DNA of 33,876 nt from an uncultured Parvularcula sp. (GTDB lineage: Bacteria; Pseudomonadota; Alphaproteobacteria; Caulobacterales; Parvularculaceae): the NCBI GenBank assembly GCA_937919225.1, contig CALFRH010000229.1, positions 1 through 33,876 on the forward strand, written 5' to 3'. The notes beneath the pieces were generated by a model that saw only the letters and a program-made list of their open reading frames with translations, had not been told where the DNA came from and did not search any database. This document shows, in pieces, positions 8,184 through 16,750 of this stretch. Position 1 is the first letter of the stretch. Each line of letters opens with the position of its first letter. The position numbers were made by a program, and so were the translations under genes.

Positions 8184-9695
8184 ATGTCGGTTTATGATCT
8201 TCTCGTCATTGGAGGCGGTATTAACGGCGTCGGGATCGCCCGCGATGCGGCGGGGCGGGGCCTTTCAGTGTGCCTATGTGAAAAAGATGACTTTGCTAGT
8301 CACACATCCTCTTGGAGCACGAAACTCATCCATGGGGGTTTGCGCTATCTAGAGCATAAAGAGTTTCGACTTGTGCGGGAGTCGCTGATCGAGCGGGAAG
8401 TGCTGCTGAACGCGGCCCCTCATCTCATCGAGCCCATGCGCTTTGTGCTCCCCCATCATCAGGGGATGCGGCCCGCTTGGATGTTGCGGGCGGGGCTGTT
8501 CATTTACGACCATATTGGCGGGCGAAAGGCTTTGCCCTCCACCGCGCGTGTGGACTTGAGGACGAGCCCATTGGGCACGCCATTGGCTGACGGCTTCCGC
8601 ACGGCCTTTGAGTATACGGATTGTCGCGTCGATGACTCCCGTTTGGTCATTTTCAATGCCATCGACGCCGCCGTCCGCGGGGCCGTCCTTAAGACCCGAA
8701 CACGGTTCGTTGGCGGTCAACGATCAGAGGGTGGTTGGTCCATCACGCTGGAGGATCAAAAGGGCGGACGTCAAACGGTGCATGCCAAAGCGGTGGTGAA
8801 CGCTGCTGGTCCTTGGGCGAATGATGCTCTGGGAGCGTTCGCAGGGGCCTCTATCCGCAAAAACCTCCGCCTGGTGAAGGGCAGTCATATCATCACAAAA
8901 CCGCTTTATGATCATGACCGCGCCTACATCTTTCAAAATGCGGACGGGCGGGTCGTATTTACGATCCCATATCTGAACAACACAACGCTGATCGGAACCA
9001 CCGATGAGCCTTATGAGGGGGACCCCGGAAAAGCAGCGATCAGCGATGAGGAGGTGCGTTATCTGTGTGCGTCAGTGAGTGAGTACTTAAAGCAAGACGT
9101 TACCCCTGACCATGTTGTGGACACCTATTCTGGGGTGCGGCCTCTCTATGATGAGCTATCAAGTGCTGATGCGTCTGCGGTGACCCGCGACTATGCTTTC
9201 GATGTGGAAGCCGATGATGGGGTGCCCCTTCTATCCATCTATGGGGGTAAGCTGACGACCTACCGGAAGCTGGCGGAGCATGCGCTTGAAAAGCTGAAAC
9301 CTTTCTTGCCGGCTATGGGGGCGGCTTGGACAAGGGGGGCTTCGCTTCCCGGTGGCGAGATGGCCTATGCCGGTTGGTCTGCATGGCGGCGTGGGGCGCG
9401 GGAGCGGTATGCTTTCCTCAGCGATCCTGTCTTTGACCGGATGGTTCGAGCCTATGGGTCGAGGCTTGACGACCTTCTAAAGGGGGTCACAGCTGAGCCT
9501 GATCTGGGCACCCATTTTGGGGCGGGCCTTTATGAGGTTGAGGTGCGTTACCTGGTGGAGCATGAATTTGTGCGCTCTGGTGACGATCTTCTCACACGGC
9601 GAACCAAGCTCTATTCGGCAATGTCGCCCAATGAACAGGAAGCGGTTTGTGCCTTCGTTGACCGCTTGCAAACTGCGACAGGGTGTGCAGCTTAG
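8184..9695 (+). CDS. glpD: Aerobic glycerol-3-phosphate dehydrogenase
   Basis: Membrane-associated FAD enzyme oxidising glycerol-3-phosphate to dihydroxyacetone phosphate and feeding the quinone pool. 503 aa, the typical length. The start at 8184 places the dinucleotide fold LLVIGGGINGVGIARDAAGRG at the N-terminus and has AGG 7 nt upstream; an in-frame ATG at 8130 would add 18 unconserved residues. Further GlpD blocks are SSWSTKLIHGGLRYLE, NAAGPWAND, LVKGSHI and YGGKLTTYRKLAE. It completes glycerol use with GlpK and is controlled locally by GlpR. Confidence 0.95.
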   Translation: MSVYDLLVIGGGINGVGIARDAAGRGLSVCLCEKDDFASHTSSWSTKLIHGGLRYLEHKEFRLVRESLIEREVLLNAAPHLIEPMRFVLPHHQGMRPAWMLRAGLFIYDHIGGRKALPSTARVDLRTSPLGTPLADGFRTAFEYTDCRVDDSRLVIFNAIDAAVRGAVLKTRTRFVGGQRSEGGWSITLEDQKGGRQTVHAKAVVNAAGPWANDALGAFAGASIRKNLRLVKGSHIITKPLYDHDRAYIFQNADGRVVFTIPYLNNTTLIGTTDEPYEGDPGKAAISDEEVRYLCASVSEYLKQDVTPDHVVDTYSGVRPLYDELSSADASAVTRDYAFDVEADDGVPLLSIYGGKLTTYRKLAEHALEKLKPFLPAMGAAWTRGASLPGGEMAYAGWSAWRRGARERYAFLSDPVFDRMVRAYGSRLDDLLKGVTAEPDLGTHFGAGLYEVEVRYLVEHEFVRSGDDLLTRRTKLYSAMSPNEQEAVCAFVDRLQTATGCAA

Positions 9696-9735
9696 GTTGA
9701 TACACAAAAATTTGGCACGGTGAGAGGGTTTGCCC

Positions 9736-11676
9736 ATGGATTTTGGCGTTTGTTACTATCCGGAGCATTGGCCAGAGGATCGCTGGGCCCAGGATGCTGC
9801 TCAAATGCGGGAAACCGGCATTTCAGTGGTGCGCATGGGCGAGTTCGCGTGGAGCCTCTTCGAGCCGGAGCGGGATGTTTTCCATTGGGATTGGTTGGGA
9901 AAGGCCATTGATGTGTTGGCGGGGGAAGGTCTCAAGGTTATCCTTGGTACCCCCACCGCAGCGCCGCCTAAATGGTTGATCGACGAACGGACTGATATCC
10001 TTGCCTATGACAGCCAAGGTCGCCCCCGGCAGTTCGGGTCGCGGCGACATTATTGCTTCTCTTCTTCTGCCTATCGCGACGAAACAGTTCGTATTGTTAC
10101 GAAAATGGCTGAGCGATTTGGTCTGCACGATTCGGTTATTGGATGGCAGACGGATAATGAGTTCGGATGTCATGATACGGTGCGCAGCTATTCCCCCGCG
10201 GCGACAATGGCGTTTCGCGAATGGCTTGCGGAAAAGTATACCGATATCGATTGCTTAAACCAATCTTGGGGCGGTGTTTTCTGGTCGCAACTCTATCGTG
10301 ATTTTGCTGAGATTGATCTGCCGAACCTGACAGTGACGGAACCAAACCCAAGTCATGTGCTTGATTTTTTCCGATTTTCATCAGACCAAGTTCTATCCTA
10401 TCATCGGGTGCAGGTGAATATTATAAAATCCCTCAGCCCAGGCCGTTCCATTTATCACAATGAGATGGGCCATTTCACAGACTTCGATCATTTTGCCCTA
10501 GGGGCGGAGGTCGATGTCATGGGATGGGACAACTATCCTTTGGGGTTTTTAGATCAAGAGCCTTATGCCGATAACGATAAACGACGCTATCTGCGTCAGG
10601 GGCACCCTGACTTTGCTGCGTTTCATCATGATTTGTACCGGGCGTGCGCGCCGAAATGGGGCGTTCTTGAGCAGCAACCTGGGCCGGTGAACTGGGCGCC
10701 GCACAATCCTGCGCCGTTGCCCGGAATGGTGCGCTTATGGCTCCACGAAGCGGCGGCCCATGGCGCGGACATTGGGTCGGTTTTTCGGTGGCGGCAGGCG
10801 CCCTTTGCCCAGGAGCAGTGTCATGCGGGCCTTTTACGTTCTGACGGAATGCCCGCGCCGGGATTATCAGAAGTAAAACAGTGCGTAGAGGAACAGATAT
10901 CCCTTACCCCGGATAGCGTGATGTCTGCCAATGTGGCCCTCTTGTTTGATTATGAGACCCAGTGGATGTCAGAGTGCCAGCCGCAGGGCGACTGGAGTTA
11001 TCTCATGATGGCGATGGGGTGGTATGGTGTTGCCCGGTCCTTAGGGTTGAATGTTGATATTGTCCGTATGGGTCAGGATATTTCCAACTATGCCCTTGTT
11101 CTCACCCCTAGCCTTTTCCATATCACTCCCCCTGGGCTTCAGGCTTTCAAACAGACCGAGGCAGCCCTTCTCTTTGGTCCTCGCTCTGGTAGCAAAACGG
11201 CGCATTTCTCAATTCCCGATGAGTTGGCGCCTGGGCCGTTACAGGCCCTATTCCCAGCCAAAGTCGTGCGGTCTGAGAGTTTGCCAGACTGGTGGCAGGC
11301 GACGGGACTGTTTGCCGGCGAAACCGTGACGGGCCGTCATTGGTTAGATCACATTGAGGGGGATGTTGCCCCTCTTGTGACAAGCGATGAAGGGGATGGC
11401 CTTCTCTACCACCACGGATCTGCGTTCATGTTCGCAACGTGTCCTGATGACCATTTTCTCCGAACACTCATTCAATCACTGTTGCGGGAGAGGGGTGTAG
11501 AGACAACAAAGCTTCCAGATGGGTTGCGGCAGCGAGTAACCGATCAGTATAAATATCTATTCAATTACGGAGCATCGCCGGTTTCTTTACCAACTGATGA
11601 GGATACGCCCTTATATGGCGAAGATCCATTGCGCCCCGGTGGTGTGGCGATCTTTTCTCGAGGTGATGTGCTCTAA
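9736..11676 (+). CDS. Beta-galactosidase, GH42
   Basis: Retaining GH42 beta-galactosidase, 646 aa. The ATG at 9736 has GAGAGGG at 7 nt; a TTG two codons earlier is less likely. The barrel starts FGVCYYPEHWPEDRW. The acid/base is E142 in WQTDNEFG and the nucleophile is E312 in LEQQPGPVNW, spacing that matches the Thermus A4 enzyme (E141/E312, from memory). Trimerisation and C-terminal beta domains follow. No signal peptide, so the substrate is cytoplasmic. GH42 members often act on small galactosides rather than lactose. As last gene of the aga-gal-glp operon it would cleave beta-galactosyl-glycerol left after the alpha-galactosidase has trimmed digalactosylglycerol; this role is inferred. Confidence 0.93.
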   Translation: MDFGVCYYPEHWPEDRWAQDAAQMRETGISVVRMGEFAWSLFEPERDVFHWDWLGKAIDVLAGEGLKVILGTPTAAPPKWLIDERTDILAYDSQGRPRQFGSRRHYCFSSSAYRDETVRIVTKMAERFGLHDSVIGWQTDNEFGCHDTVRSYSPAATMAFREWLAEKYTDIDCLNQSWGGVFWSQLYRDFAEIDLPNLTVTEPNPSHVLDFFRFSSDQVLSYHRVQVNIIKSLSPGRSIYHNEMGHFTDFDHFALGAEVDVMGWDNYPLGFLDQEPYADNDKRRYLRQGHPDFAAFHHDLYRACAPKWGVLEQQPGPVNWAPHNPAPLPGMVRLWLHEAAAHGADIGSVFRWRQAPFAQEQCHAGLLRSDGMPAPGLSEVKQCVEEQISLTPDSVMSANVALLFDYETQWMSECQPQGDWSYLMMAMGWYGVARSLGLNVDIVRMGQDISNYALVLTPSLFHITPPGLQAFKQTEAALLFGPRSGSKTAHFSIPDELAPGPLQALFPAKVVRSESLPDWWQATGLFAGETVTGRHWLDHIEGDVAPLVTSDEGDGLLYHHGSAFMFATCPDDHFLRTLIQSLLRERGVETTKLPDGLRQRVTDQYKYLFNYGASPVSLPTDEDTPLYGEDPLRPGGVAIFSRGDVL

Positions 11677-11713
11677 AGCGTCTCCCCCTCAATTGGAATC
11701 AGGGAGACGCTTT
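11675..11713 (+). terminator. Strong hairpin terminator after the galactoside operon
   Basis: A perfect 12-bp stem, AAAGCGTCTCCC (11675-11686) with GGGAGACGCTTT (11702-11713), encloses a 15-nt loop and starts within the beta-galactosidase stop codon. It is followed by a moderately T-rich run (TTTGTTCTTT). It probably ends the rightward operon. Confidence 0.75.
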
Positions 11714-11729
11714 GAGGCTTTGTTCTTTC

Positions 11730-11772
11730 GCATTTCCGGACGGCCAACCGTACACACTTGGCCTGGAAATGC
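11730..11772. repeat. REP-like palindromic element
   Basis: Outer arms GCATTTCC (11730-11737) and GGAAATGC (11765-11772) flank inner arms GGCCAA (11742-11747) and TTGGCC (11758-11763), with a 10-nt apical loop and a 4:1 internal loop. It is followed by TCTAGA. This resembles intergenic palindromes scattered in alphaproteobacterial genomes. Only one copy was noticed here. It sits between convergent genes and may add bidirectional termination for galM. Confidence 0.6.
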
Positions 11773-11848
11773 TCTAGAGTCTTTGTTTTGTCGCGCCGAT
11801 CTAGCGACACCGCCACCTTTGCGGGGTCATGCCTATTCGCTCAGCGCT

Positions 11849-12727
11849 CTAACGCGCCACCGAAATTTCCATCCAGATCGTATGGGTCTCTCCCGGCATG
11901 AGCTGTTTGATCCGTAAGGGGTCCTCTGAAAACGGATCGGCGCGATCCGTCACCGGCTCGACGCAAAAGAAATCTTCCCCGGCAGGACAGTAGAGGTGAA
12001 CATTCCTACACATTGAGGACGCCGTAAGGTGGATTGTCGGCTTGCCCGGTTCTGTGATGGTCGCTTGGCCCTTAAACCCGAAAAAGCTTGTGTCGATTGT
12101 TTTGGGATCGATCAGATCATCTCCCTTACCCCAGTGCTTTCGGAACAAACCGTCTACGGCCTTCAAGGGACGAAGTTTCTCATCGGTGGCCCAGTATCCA
12201 TCGGCGTCAAAGGAAAGGTGGGTCCTTGCAGTTTTGGAGAAATAGGGGTGCAGGCCGAGGCCGGCGGGCATGACGCGTCGATCTTGATTTTGTACGGACA
12301 GTTCAAAGTGGCATCCGTCGTTCGTGACAGTGATTTGTTGTTCCGCCCTATAGGTCCAGGGCCATTCCGCCGCTTCATGATCATATCGTAGTCGAGCCAT
12401 GGCTGAGGTCTTTTCAACGGTGTGCCAGGGGGCCTGCCACCCATGCCCATGGAGGAAGTTTGGGTGACCCTCCTCGTTCGGCGTGAGGCGAATGGCTCGT
12501 CCATCAAAGATAAAGTGTCCGGAGGGAATGCGATTGACGATCGGCACCAGGGGAAAGCACGCGGCGGTTAGGACCGATCCATTGTCTTTCGGCGCGGGCC
12601 TTAGAACCGGTTCCCCCTCAATGGAAAAGCTCTCCACGCAGCCGCCCAGCCTTGGGTTGAGTGTCACTTCGGCATGTTGGGTGCGGAGCGTCACCCTGTT
12701 TTCAGCTGGCGATAGTCTTGGTGTCAT
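11849..12727 (-). CDS. galM: Aldose 1-epimerase (galactose mutarotase-like)
   Basis: Interconverts alpha and beta anomers of galactose, giving GalK its alpha substrate after beta-galactosidase action. 292 aa from the ATG at 12727. A GTG at 12784 would add 19 residues and would place a GlpR-like half-site inside the gene, so the shorter form is preferred, although neither start has a strong ribosome site. Seen: NRIPSGHFIF (substrate Arg), NFLHGHGW (His), GLHPYFS (second His) and FCVEPVTDRAD (catalytic Glu), the expected order for the family. It is convergent with the beta-galactosidase gene and transcribed alone. It could act on other aldoses, but the neighbours point to galactose. Confidence 0.88.
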   Translation of the reverse strand: MTPRLSPAENRVTLRTQHAEVTLNPRLGGCVESFSIEGEPVLRPAPKDNGSVLTAACFPLVPIVNRIPSGHFIFDGRAIRLTPNEEGHPNFLHGHGWQAPWHTVEKTSAMARLRYDHEAAEWPWTYRAEQQITVTNDGCHFELSVQNQDRRVMPAGLGLHPYFSKTARTHLSFDADGYWATDEKLRPLKAVDGLFRKHWGKGDDLIDPKTIDTSFFGFKGQATITEPGKPTIHLTASSMCRNVHLYCPAGEDFFCVEPVTDRADPFSEDPLRIKQLMPGETHTIWMEISVAR

Positions 12728-12771
12728 AGGGCCCCGAAGGAGTTTTGTGTGTCGCGAAAGTTTTGTAAGAA

Positions 12772-12781
12772 AACGAACACT
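12772..12781 (-). promoter_or_regulatory. Possible GlpR half-site upstream of galM
   Basis: On the minus strand AGTGTTCGTT matches 9 of 10 positions of the E. coli GlpR half-site consensus WATKYTCGWW, 45-55 bp before the chosen galM start. No matching second half adjoins it, so this is only a weak candidate linking galM to the GlpR regulon. Confidence 0.25.
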
Positions 12782-12867
12782 CACATATCCTGCCTGTGAT
12801 AAGGGCGAGGATTGAGAATGGCCTTCTTCCTCTTCTGCGGGTGTTTGGCTTCCCCTTTGCCTCTTTT

Positions 12868-12901
12868 ATTGTGCACGATAATGAGGTAGATTGTATGCAA
12901 T
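12868..12901. promoter_or_regulatory. Tandem GntR-type operator, crotonase-caiB promoter
   Basis: Two 12-bp near-palindromes, ATTGTGCACGAT (12868-12879) and ATTGTATGCAAT (12890-12901), have starts 22 bp apart, about two helical turns. A possible -10 box GATAAT (12877-12882) overlaps the first, consistent with repression. Related pairs occur at the three other promoter regions of the island. Confidence 0.75.
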
Positions 12902-12920
12902 GTTGCAGCGGACTCCCATT

Positions 12921-13697
12921 ATGCCCAGTATTGATAGTCATGAAGAAGACGGGATCGTTACTGTCACCCTCAATAATCCATCCAAGCTGAACGCCATGAC
13001 TCACGATATGTGGGTGCAATTTGGTGAGCTATGGGAGAGTTTAAACGAAAATGGAGCCATTCGCTGCATTATTGTGACCGGCGCTGGAGAGCGTGGGTTC
13101 TGCCCCGGCAATGACATTAGCGAGTTTGATGAGTTCCGCTCTAATGCGGAGAAAGCAAAAGCGTTATCGGCGATCATGAACCGGGGGCGTGAGGCGATGC
13201 TCGCCTGCCCGCATCCGGTTGTCGCGAAAGTGCGCGGGGCGTGCGTGGGCGGTGGGCTTGAGATTGCGGCCATGGCTGACATGCGGATTTGTAGCGATAA
13301 TAGCCGATTTGGGGCGCCCTTGAACCGGATTGGCCTTACCATGGCTTATGAGGAAATGCTGCCCATTTGGCGCATCGCGGACCGGCCAACCATGTTTGAA
13401 TTCCTCGTTGAGGGGCGGCTTATTGATGCTGCGGATGCTAAGCAACGGGGGCTGGTGAATAGGGTCGTTCCCGAAGCGGATCTTGACGGCGAGGTTGCTG
13501 AGTGCGCCCAAAAGATAGCTGCAGGCCCGCCCTTGGTTCATCGCTGGCACAAGCGCTTCCTTGATCGACTTGAGACAGATCATCAGCTTACCGACGCTGA
13601 CCATGAAGAGCATTATCTCGCTTTTGAAACCGAAGACTACAAGATCGGTTATCGCTCATTTTTGAGTAAGACGAAGCCAAAGTTTGTTGGGAGGTAA
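12921..13697 (+). CDS. Enoyl-CoA hydratase/isomerase (crotonase) family protein
   Basis: Crotonase-fold acyl-CoA enzyme of 258 aa. The start at 12921 is preferred because earlier in-frame starts (TTG 12891, ATG 12900) lie in the putative operator; the ribosome site is weak. Oxyanion-hole segments are visible: GFCPGNDISEF, and GACVGGGLEIAAMADMRI with the first catalytic Glu position kept (GGGLE). The second Glu of classical hydratases (QPE) is replaced: the stretch reads FGAPLNRIGL. It may therefore be an isomerase, hydrolase or other crotonase rather than a standard hydratase. caiB follows 2 nt later. It is the first gene of a GntR-controlled pair. Confidence 0.85.
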   Translation: MPSIDSHEEDGIVTVTLNNPSKLNAMTHDMWVQFGELWESLNENGAIRCIIVTGAGERGFCPGNDISEFDEFRSNAEKAKALSAIMNRGREAMLACPHPVVAKVRGACVGGGLEIAAMADMRICSDNSRFGAPLNRIGLTMAYEEMLPIWRIADRPTMFEFLVEGRLIDAADAKQRGLVNRVVPEADLDGEVAECAQKIAAGPPLVHRWHKRFLDRLETDHQLTDADHEEHYLAFETEDYKIGYRSFLSKTKPKFVGR

Positions 13698-13699
13698 TA

Positions 13700-14911
13700 A
13701 TGGATCAACCCCAAAAAGGCCCTCTCACCGGCGTGAAAGTGTTGGAGTTGGCGCATGTGATGGCGGGCCCCACATGTGGTCGTATCCTAGCTGATCTGGG
13801 TGCTGATGTTATCAAGCTAGAGCGGTTAGAGGGAGAGGATTGCCGACGCATGGCGCCGCCATGGCAAGGTGAAGAGGCTGCGGGCTTTTTGATGCTCAAT
13901 CGCAATAAGCGCGGCATCGCTGTTAACCTAAAGACCGAGGGTGGCCGAAAGGTCGTCACCCAATTGGCCCAGCGCTCTGATGTCCTCATTGAGAATTTCC
14001 GTAAGGGAACGATGGAACGTCTTGGCATCGGGTATGAGATGCTGGCGGAATTTAATCCGGGGCTCATCTACGCAGAAATCTCCGGTTATGGCCGAACGGG
14101 CCCCTATGCCGATAAGGGGGGGTTCGATCTTGTTGCCCAAGCGATGAGCGGGGTGATGAGTGTGACGGGGGAGGGGCCGGGACGACCTCCGGTGAAATCT
14201 GGCGTGCCGGTCGCCGATATCAGCGCCGGGCTTTATGCGGTGATTGGTGTCCTGGCTGCCCTGCACCATCGCCAGCAAACGGGCCAGGGGCAACGGGTTG
14301 ATACGTCTTTATTTGAAGCGGCGGCGTCCTATATGACTTGGCCGGCGGCCATGCACTTTGCTGGTGCGCCGCCGGCGGTGCCGATGGGAACCGCTCATCC
14401 ACTTGATGCCCCTTATCAGGCGTTTGAGGCGGCCGATGGGTGGTTTATTGTTGGCGCGGCCAATCAGGCAAACTGGCTTCGTCTGGTGAAAGCCATTGAT
14501 GCCCCTCAACTGGCCGAAGATCCTCGGTTCAAAGACAATCCTGCACGGGTTGAAAACTTGTCCGCACTGGTGGAGGCGCTCACCGCGATCTTCAAAACCC
14601 AACCCAAGGCCTATTGGACAGAACGGCTTGAACAAGCCGGTGTGCCCACGGGTCCCATTAATGATATCGCCGAAATGGTAGAGGATCCGCAGCTGGCCGC
14701 CCGGGGCATGGTTGCCGAAGTGCAGCATACGACCTTAGGATCTATCAAGACGATGGGGATGCCTATTCGTCTGTCCCAAACGCCTTGTGTCATGGGCAAG
14801 GGCGCCCCCGTCCTGGGTGAACATACCTGGCAGGTGCTAGCCGATGAGCTTGGCTATGATGATGCTGACATTAACGGGCTGATTGAAGAAGGGGCGGTTG
14901 CCACCGTTTGA
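13700..14911 (+). CDS. CaiB/BaiF family III CoA-transferase
   Basis: Moves CoA between acyl-CoA and a free acid in the cytoplasm. 403 aa, the usual length. Family blocks: LELAHVMAGPTCGRILADLGADVIKLER at the N-terminus (residues about 15-42), LNRNKRGIAVNL, DVLIENFRKGTMERLGIGY, then GGFDLVAQAMSG with the catalytic Asp at D143, and GQRVDTSLFEAA. The start has GGGAGG just upstream and lies 2 nt after the crotonase stop. It would activate the acid that the crotonase acts on; the acid is unknown. Convergent with gntR, 28 bp between stops. Confidence 0.92.
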   Translation: MDQPQKGPLTGVKVLELAHVMAGPTCGRILADLGADVIKLERLEGEDCRRMAPPWQGEEAAGFLMLNRNKRGIAVNLKTEGGRKVVTQLAQRSDVLIENFRKGTMERLGIGYEMLAEFNPGLIYAEISGYGRTGPYADKGGFDLVAQAMSGVMSVTGEGPGRPPVKSGVPVADISAGLYAVIGVLAALHHRQQTGQGQRVDTSLFEAAASYMTWPAAMHFAGAPPAVPMGTAHPLDAPYQAFEAADGWFIVGAANQANWLRLVKAIDAPQLAEDPRFKDNPARVENLSALVEALTAIFKTQPKAYWTERLEQAGVPTGPINDIAEMVEDPQLAARGMVAEVQHTTLGSIKTMGMPIRLSQTPCVMGKGAPVLGEHTWQVLADELGYDDADINGLIEEGAVATV

Positions 14912-14939
14912 CACGGGCGAAGGGATGCTGCGGCGTCCG

Positions 14940-15602
14940 TTACGCGTCCTTTAAATCAAACCCGGCGAGAAGCTCGATCACATTGTCGCCAACAATGCCC
15001 GTATGGGCCCGCATCAACCGCTCAGCGGCGTCTTCATCGCCATCCAAAATCGCTTCTAGAACCGCGCTATGTTCCTGGAACGACGTTTCAGTGCGCTTAG
15101 AGCGATTAAGCTGGCGCCGTCGATAGCCCGTCAGCTGGTTGGACAGTTTGGTTGCCATCCCCTCCAAAACCTCGTTCTGGCTTCCCTTGAAAATAAGCTG
15201 ATGGAACGCCTGGCTTTCCTCATAGTACTGATCGGCGGTCTCGCGCGTGGCGTAGACGCTATAGGCCTCATGGGTTTCTTTGAGGGTGTCCTTTTGCTCG
15301 GGCGTCATCCTGCGGGCCGCCAGCCGAGCGCTTAAGGCCTCAAGTTCCTCCATCACTTCGAACATTTGAAGCAAACGCTGAACCGGGATCTCAGCGACGA
15401 ACGCCCCGCGTTGTGGCTTCACCTCAACCAGCCCGGCGGCGGATAGCTGACGCACCGCCTCCCGCACCGGGGTGCGGGAAACCGAAAACCGATTGGCGAT
15501 TTCTTGCTCGTTAAGGTGGCTGCCGGGCGCCCTTTTGCCGGAGATGATTTCACTCTCTATGGTTCGGCTAATCCGATCGCTATGGGTCAGGTTTTCGCTC
15601 AT
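14940..15602 (-). CDS. GntR-family transcriptional regulator, FCD subgroup
   Basis: 220-aa regulator. N-terminal winged helix (residues about 10-75): EIISGKRAPGSHLNEQEIA and FSVSRTPVREAVRQLSAAGLV, the GntR recognition region. The C-terminal all-helical FCD domain has the spaced His ligands typical of metal-binding members (FHQLIF, QEHSAVLEAI, MRAHTGIV), so a carboxylate effector is plausible. GGAAG precedes the ATG. It is divergent from the MDR-thioesterase-ligase operon, with paired ATTGTATGCAAT-type sites in between. As the only regulator encoded in the island, it is the best candidate to bind the same sites at all four promoter regions. Confidence 0.92.
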   Translation of the reverse strand: MSENLTHSDRISRTIESEIISGKRAPGSHLNEQEIANRFSVSRTPVREAVRQLSAAGLVEVKPQRGAFVAEIPVQRLLQMFEVMEELEALSARLAARRMTPEQKDTLKETHEAYSVYATRETADQYYEESQAFHQLIFKGSQNEVLEGMATKLSNQLTGYRRRQLNRSKRTETSFQEHSAVLEAILDGDEDAAERLMRAHTGIVGDNVIELLAGFDLKDA

Positions 15603-15678
15603 TCACGTCTTCCAATGCCGGAGAAGCGCACATTTACGAGCCGAACCTCAAGATAGCAATTGCGTCCGAACAGGGAAA

Positions 15679-15711
15679 ATTGTATGCAATATTTGAGATA
15701 TTGCATAAATT
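15679..15711. promoter_or_regulatory. Tandem GntR-type operator between gntR and MDR operon
   Basis: ATTGTATGCAAT (15679-15690) and ATTGCATAAATT (15700-15711) have starts 21 bp apart. Together they form a perfect inverted repeat: TATGCAATAT (15683-15692), a 5-bp spacer, then ATATTGCATA (15698-15707). The position between divergent genes suggests autoregulation of gntR plus control of the rightward operon. Confidence 0.8.
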
Positions 15712-15742
15712 TTGCCGAGTGTTGGCGTCAGGAGCAGCGAGA

Positions 15743-16750
15743 ATGAAAGCGTGCGTATTTGAACAGCATGGGGGCGTTGACCAGCTGCATATAGCAGATC
15801 TTCCAGCGCCGCGCCCAGCGGCCGATGAGGTGTTGATCCGGGTACGGGCCGTCGCGTTGAACGGATTTGATCCGATGATGCTCGCTGGTTCGACCAAGCT
15901 CAAAGTGCCGTTTCCGATGGCGCCTTGTGGCGATTTTGCGGGCGAGATTATTGAACGAGGTGATGCGGTTGATCCCCGGTGGCAAGTGGGGCAGCGGGTG
16001 AGCGGCTATCCCATTCTGCCAGGCAAGGGGATGATGGGAGAGGTCACCATGGGGGCCGCCTGTGAGGTGGTTGCTATTCCCCAGCAAAATCTTGTGACAT
16101 TGCCGGACGGTTTATCCTTTGAGCATGCGGCGGCATTGCCGGTGGCGTACGGCACGGCTTACCGGATGATGACCATGCGCGGACAGGTAAAGGCCGGTGA
16201 ACGGGTATTGATCCTCGGCGCGACCGGCGGTGTGGGTGTCGCCTGCCTGCAACTCGCCAAAGCAGTTGGGGCAGAGGTCACGGCCTGTGGCGGTGGCGTC
16301 TGGAAGGGGGAGAAGCTCCGGGAAATCGGGGCGGATCACGTCATTGATACAAGTAAGGATGATTTCCTTAGCGCCGCTCGTGATCTCGTTGGAAAACCAT
16401 CCTATGACGGGTCAAGTGATGGCGGTTATGATGTCGTTGTCAATTATATTGGTGGCGATACTTATGCAAAAAGCCTTAAACTGATCAAACGGTATGGCCG
16501 GATCTTGGTATGCGGGGCGACGGCTGGCTATGATCCCCAGACAGACTTGCGGTACATTTGGAGTTTTGAGCAGAGCGTCATTGGATCGAACGGCTGGACC
16601 GTGGAGGACCAGCAGACCCTCATGGAAATGGCCGCTGATGGACGATTGGTGCCCGTCATTCACGCTGTGCGACCGGTTGAAGAGATGGCGACTGCTATGC
16701 AAGAACTGACGGAACGCAACGTCTTTGGAAAATCGGTGTTAACCCTATGA
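15743..16750 (+). CDS. MDR-family quinone oxidoreductase/enoyl reductase-like
   Basis: Zinc-independent medium-chain dehydrogenase/reductase, 335 aa, NAD(P)H-dependent. The start at 15743 has AGGAG at 9 nt; an upstream TTG (15680) lies inside the operator and is rejected. The GroES-like domain carries PCGDFAGEIIERGDAV. The Rossmann fold carries LILGATGGVGVACLQLAKAVGA near residues 157-178, then VNYIGGD and GRILVCGATAGYD. Catalytic-zinc Cys/His ligands are not seen, which points to a quinone or enoyl(acyl-CoA) reductase-type reaction rather than alcohol oxidation. It leads an operon with a thioesterase (ATGA overlap) and an acyl-CoA ligase, so an enoyl thioester may be its substrate; inferred. 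Confidence 0.87.
   Translation: MKACVFEQHGGVDQLHIADLPAPRPAADEVLIRVRAVALNGFDPMMLAGSTKLKVPFPMAPCGDFAGEIIERGDAVDPRWQVGQRVSGYPILPGKGMMGEVTMGAACEVVAIPQQNLVTLPDGLSFEHAAALPVAYGTAYRMMTMRGQVKAGERVLILGATGGVGVACLQLAKAVGAEVTACGGGVWKGEKLREIGADHVIDTSKDDFLSAARDLVGKPSYDGSSDGGYDVVVNYIGGDTYAKSLKLIKRYGRILVCGATAGYDPQTDLRYIWSFEQSVIGSNGWTVEDQQTLMEMAADGRLVPVIHAVRPVEEMATAMQELTERNVFGKSVLTL

Noticed and set aside
13164-13613. 149-codon frame antisense to the crotonase gene
   Set aside because: Shadow of a well-supported coding region, without start context or family motifs.
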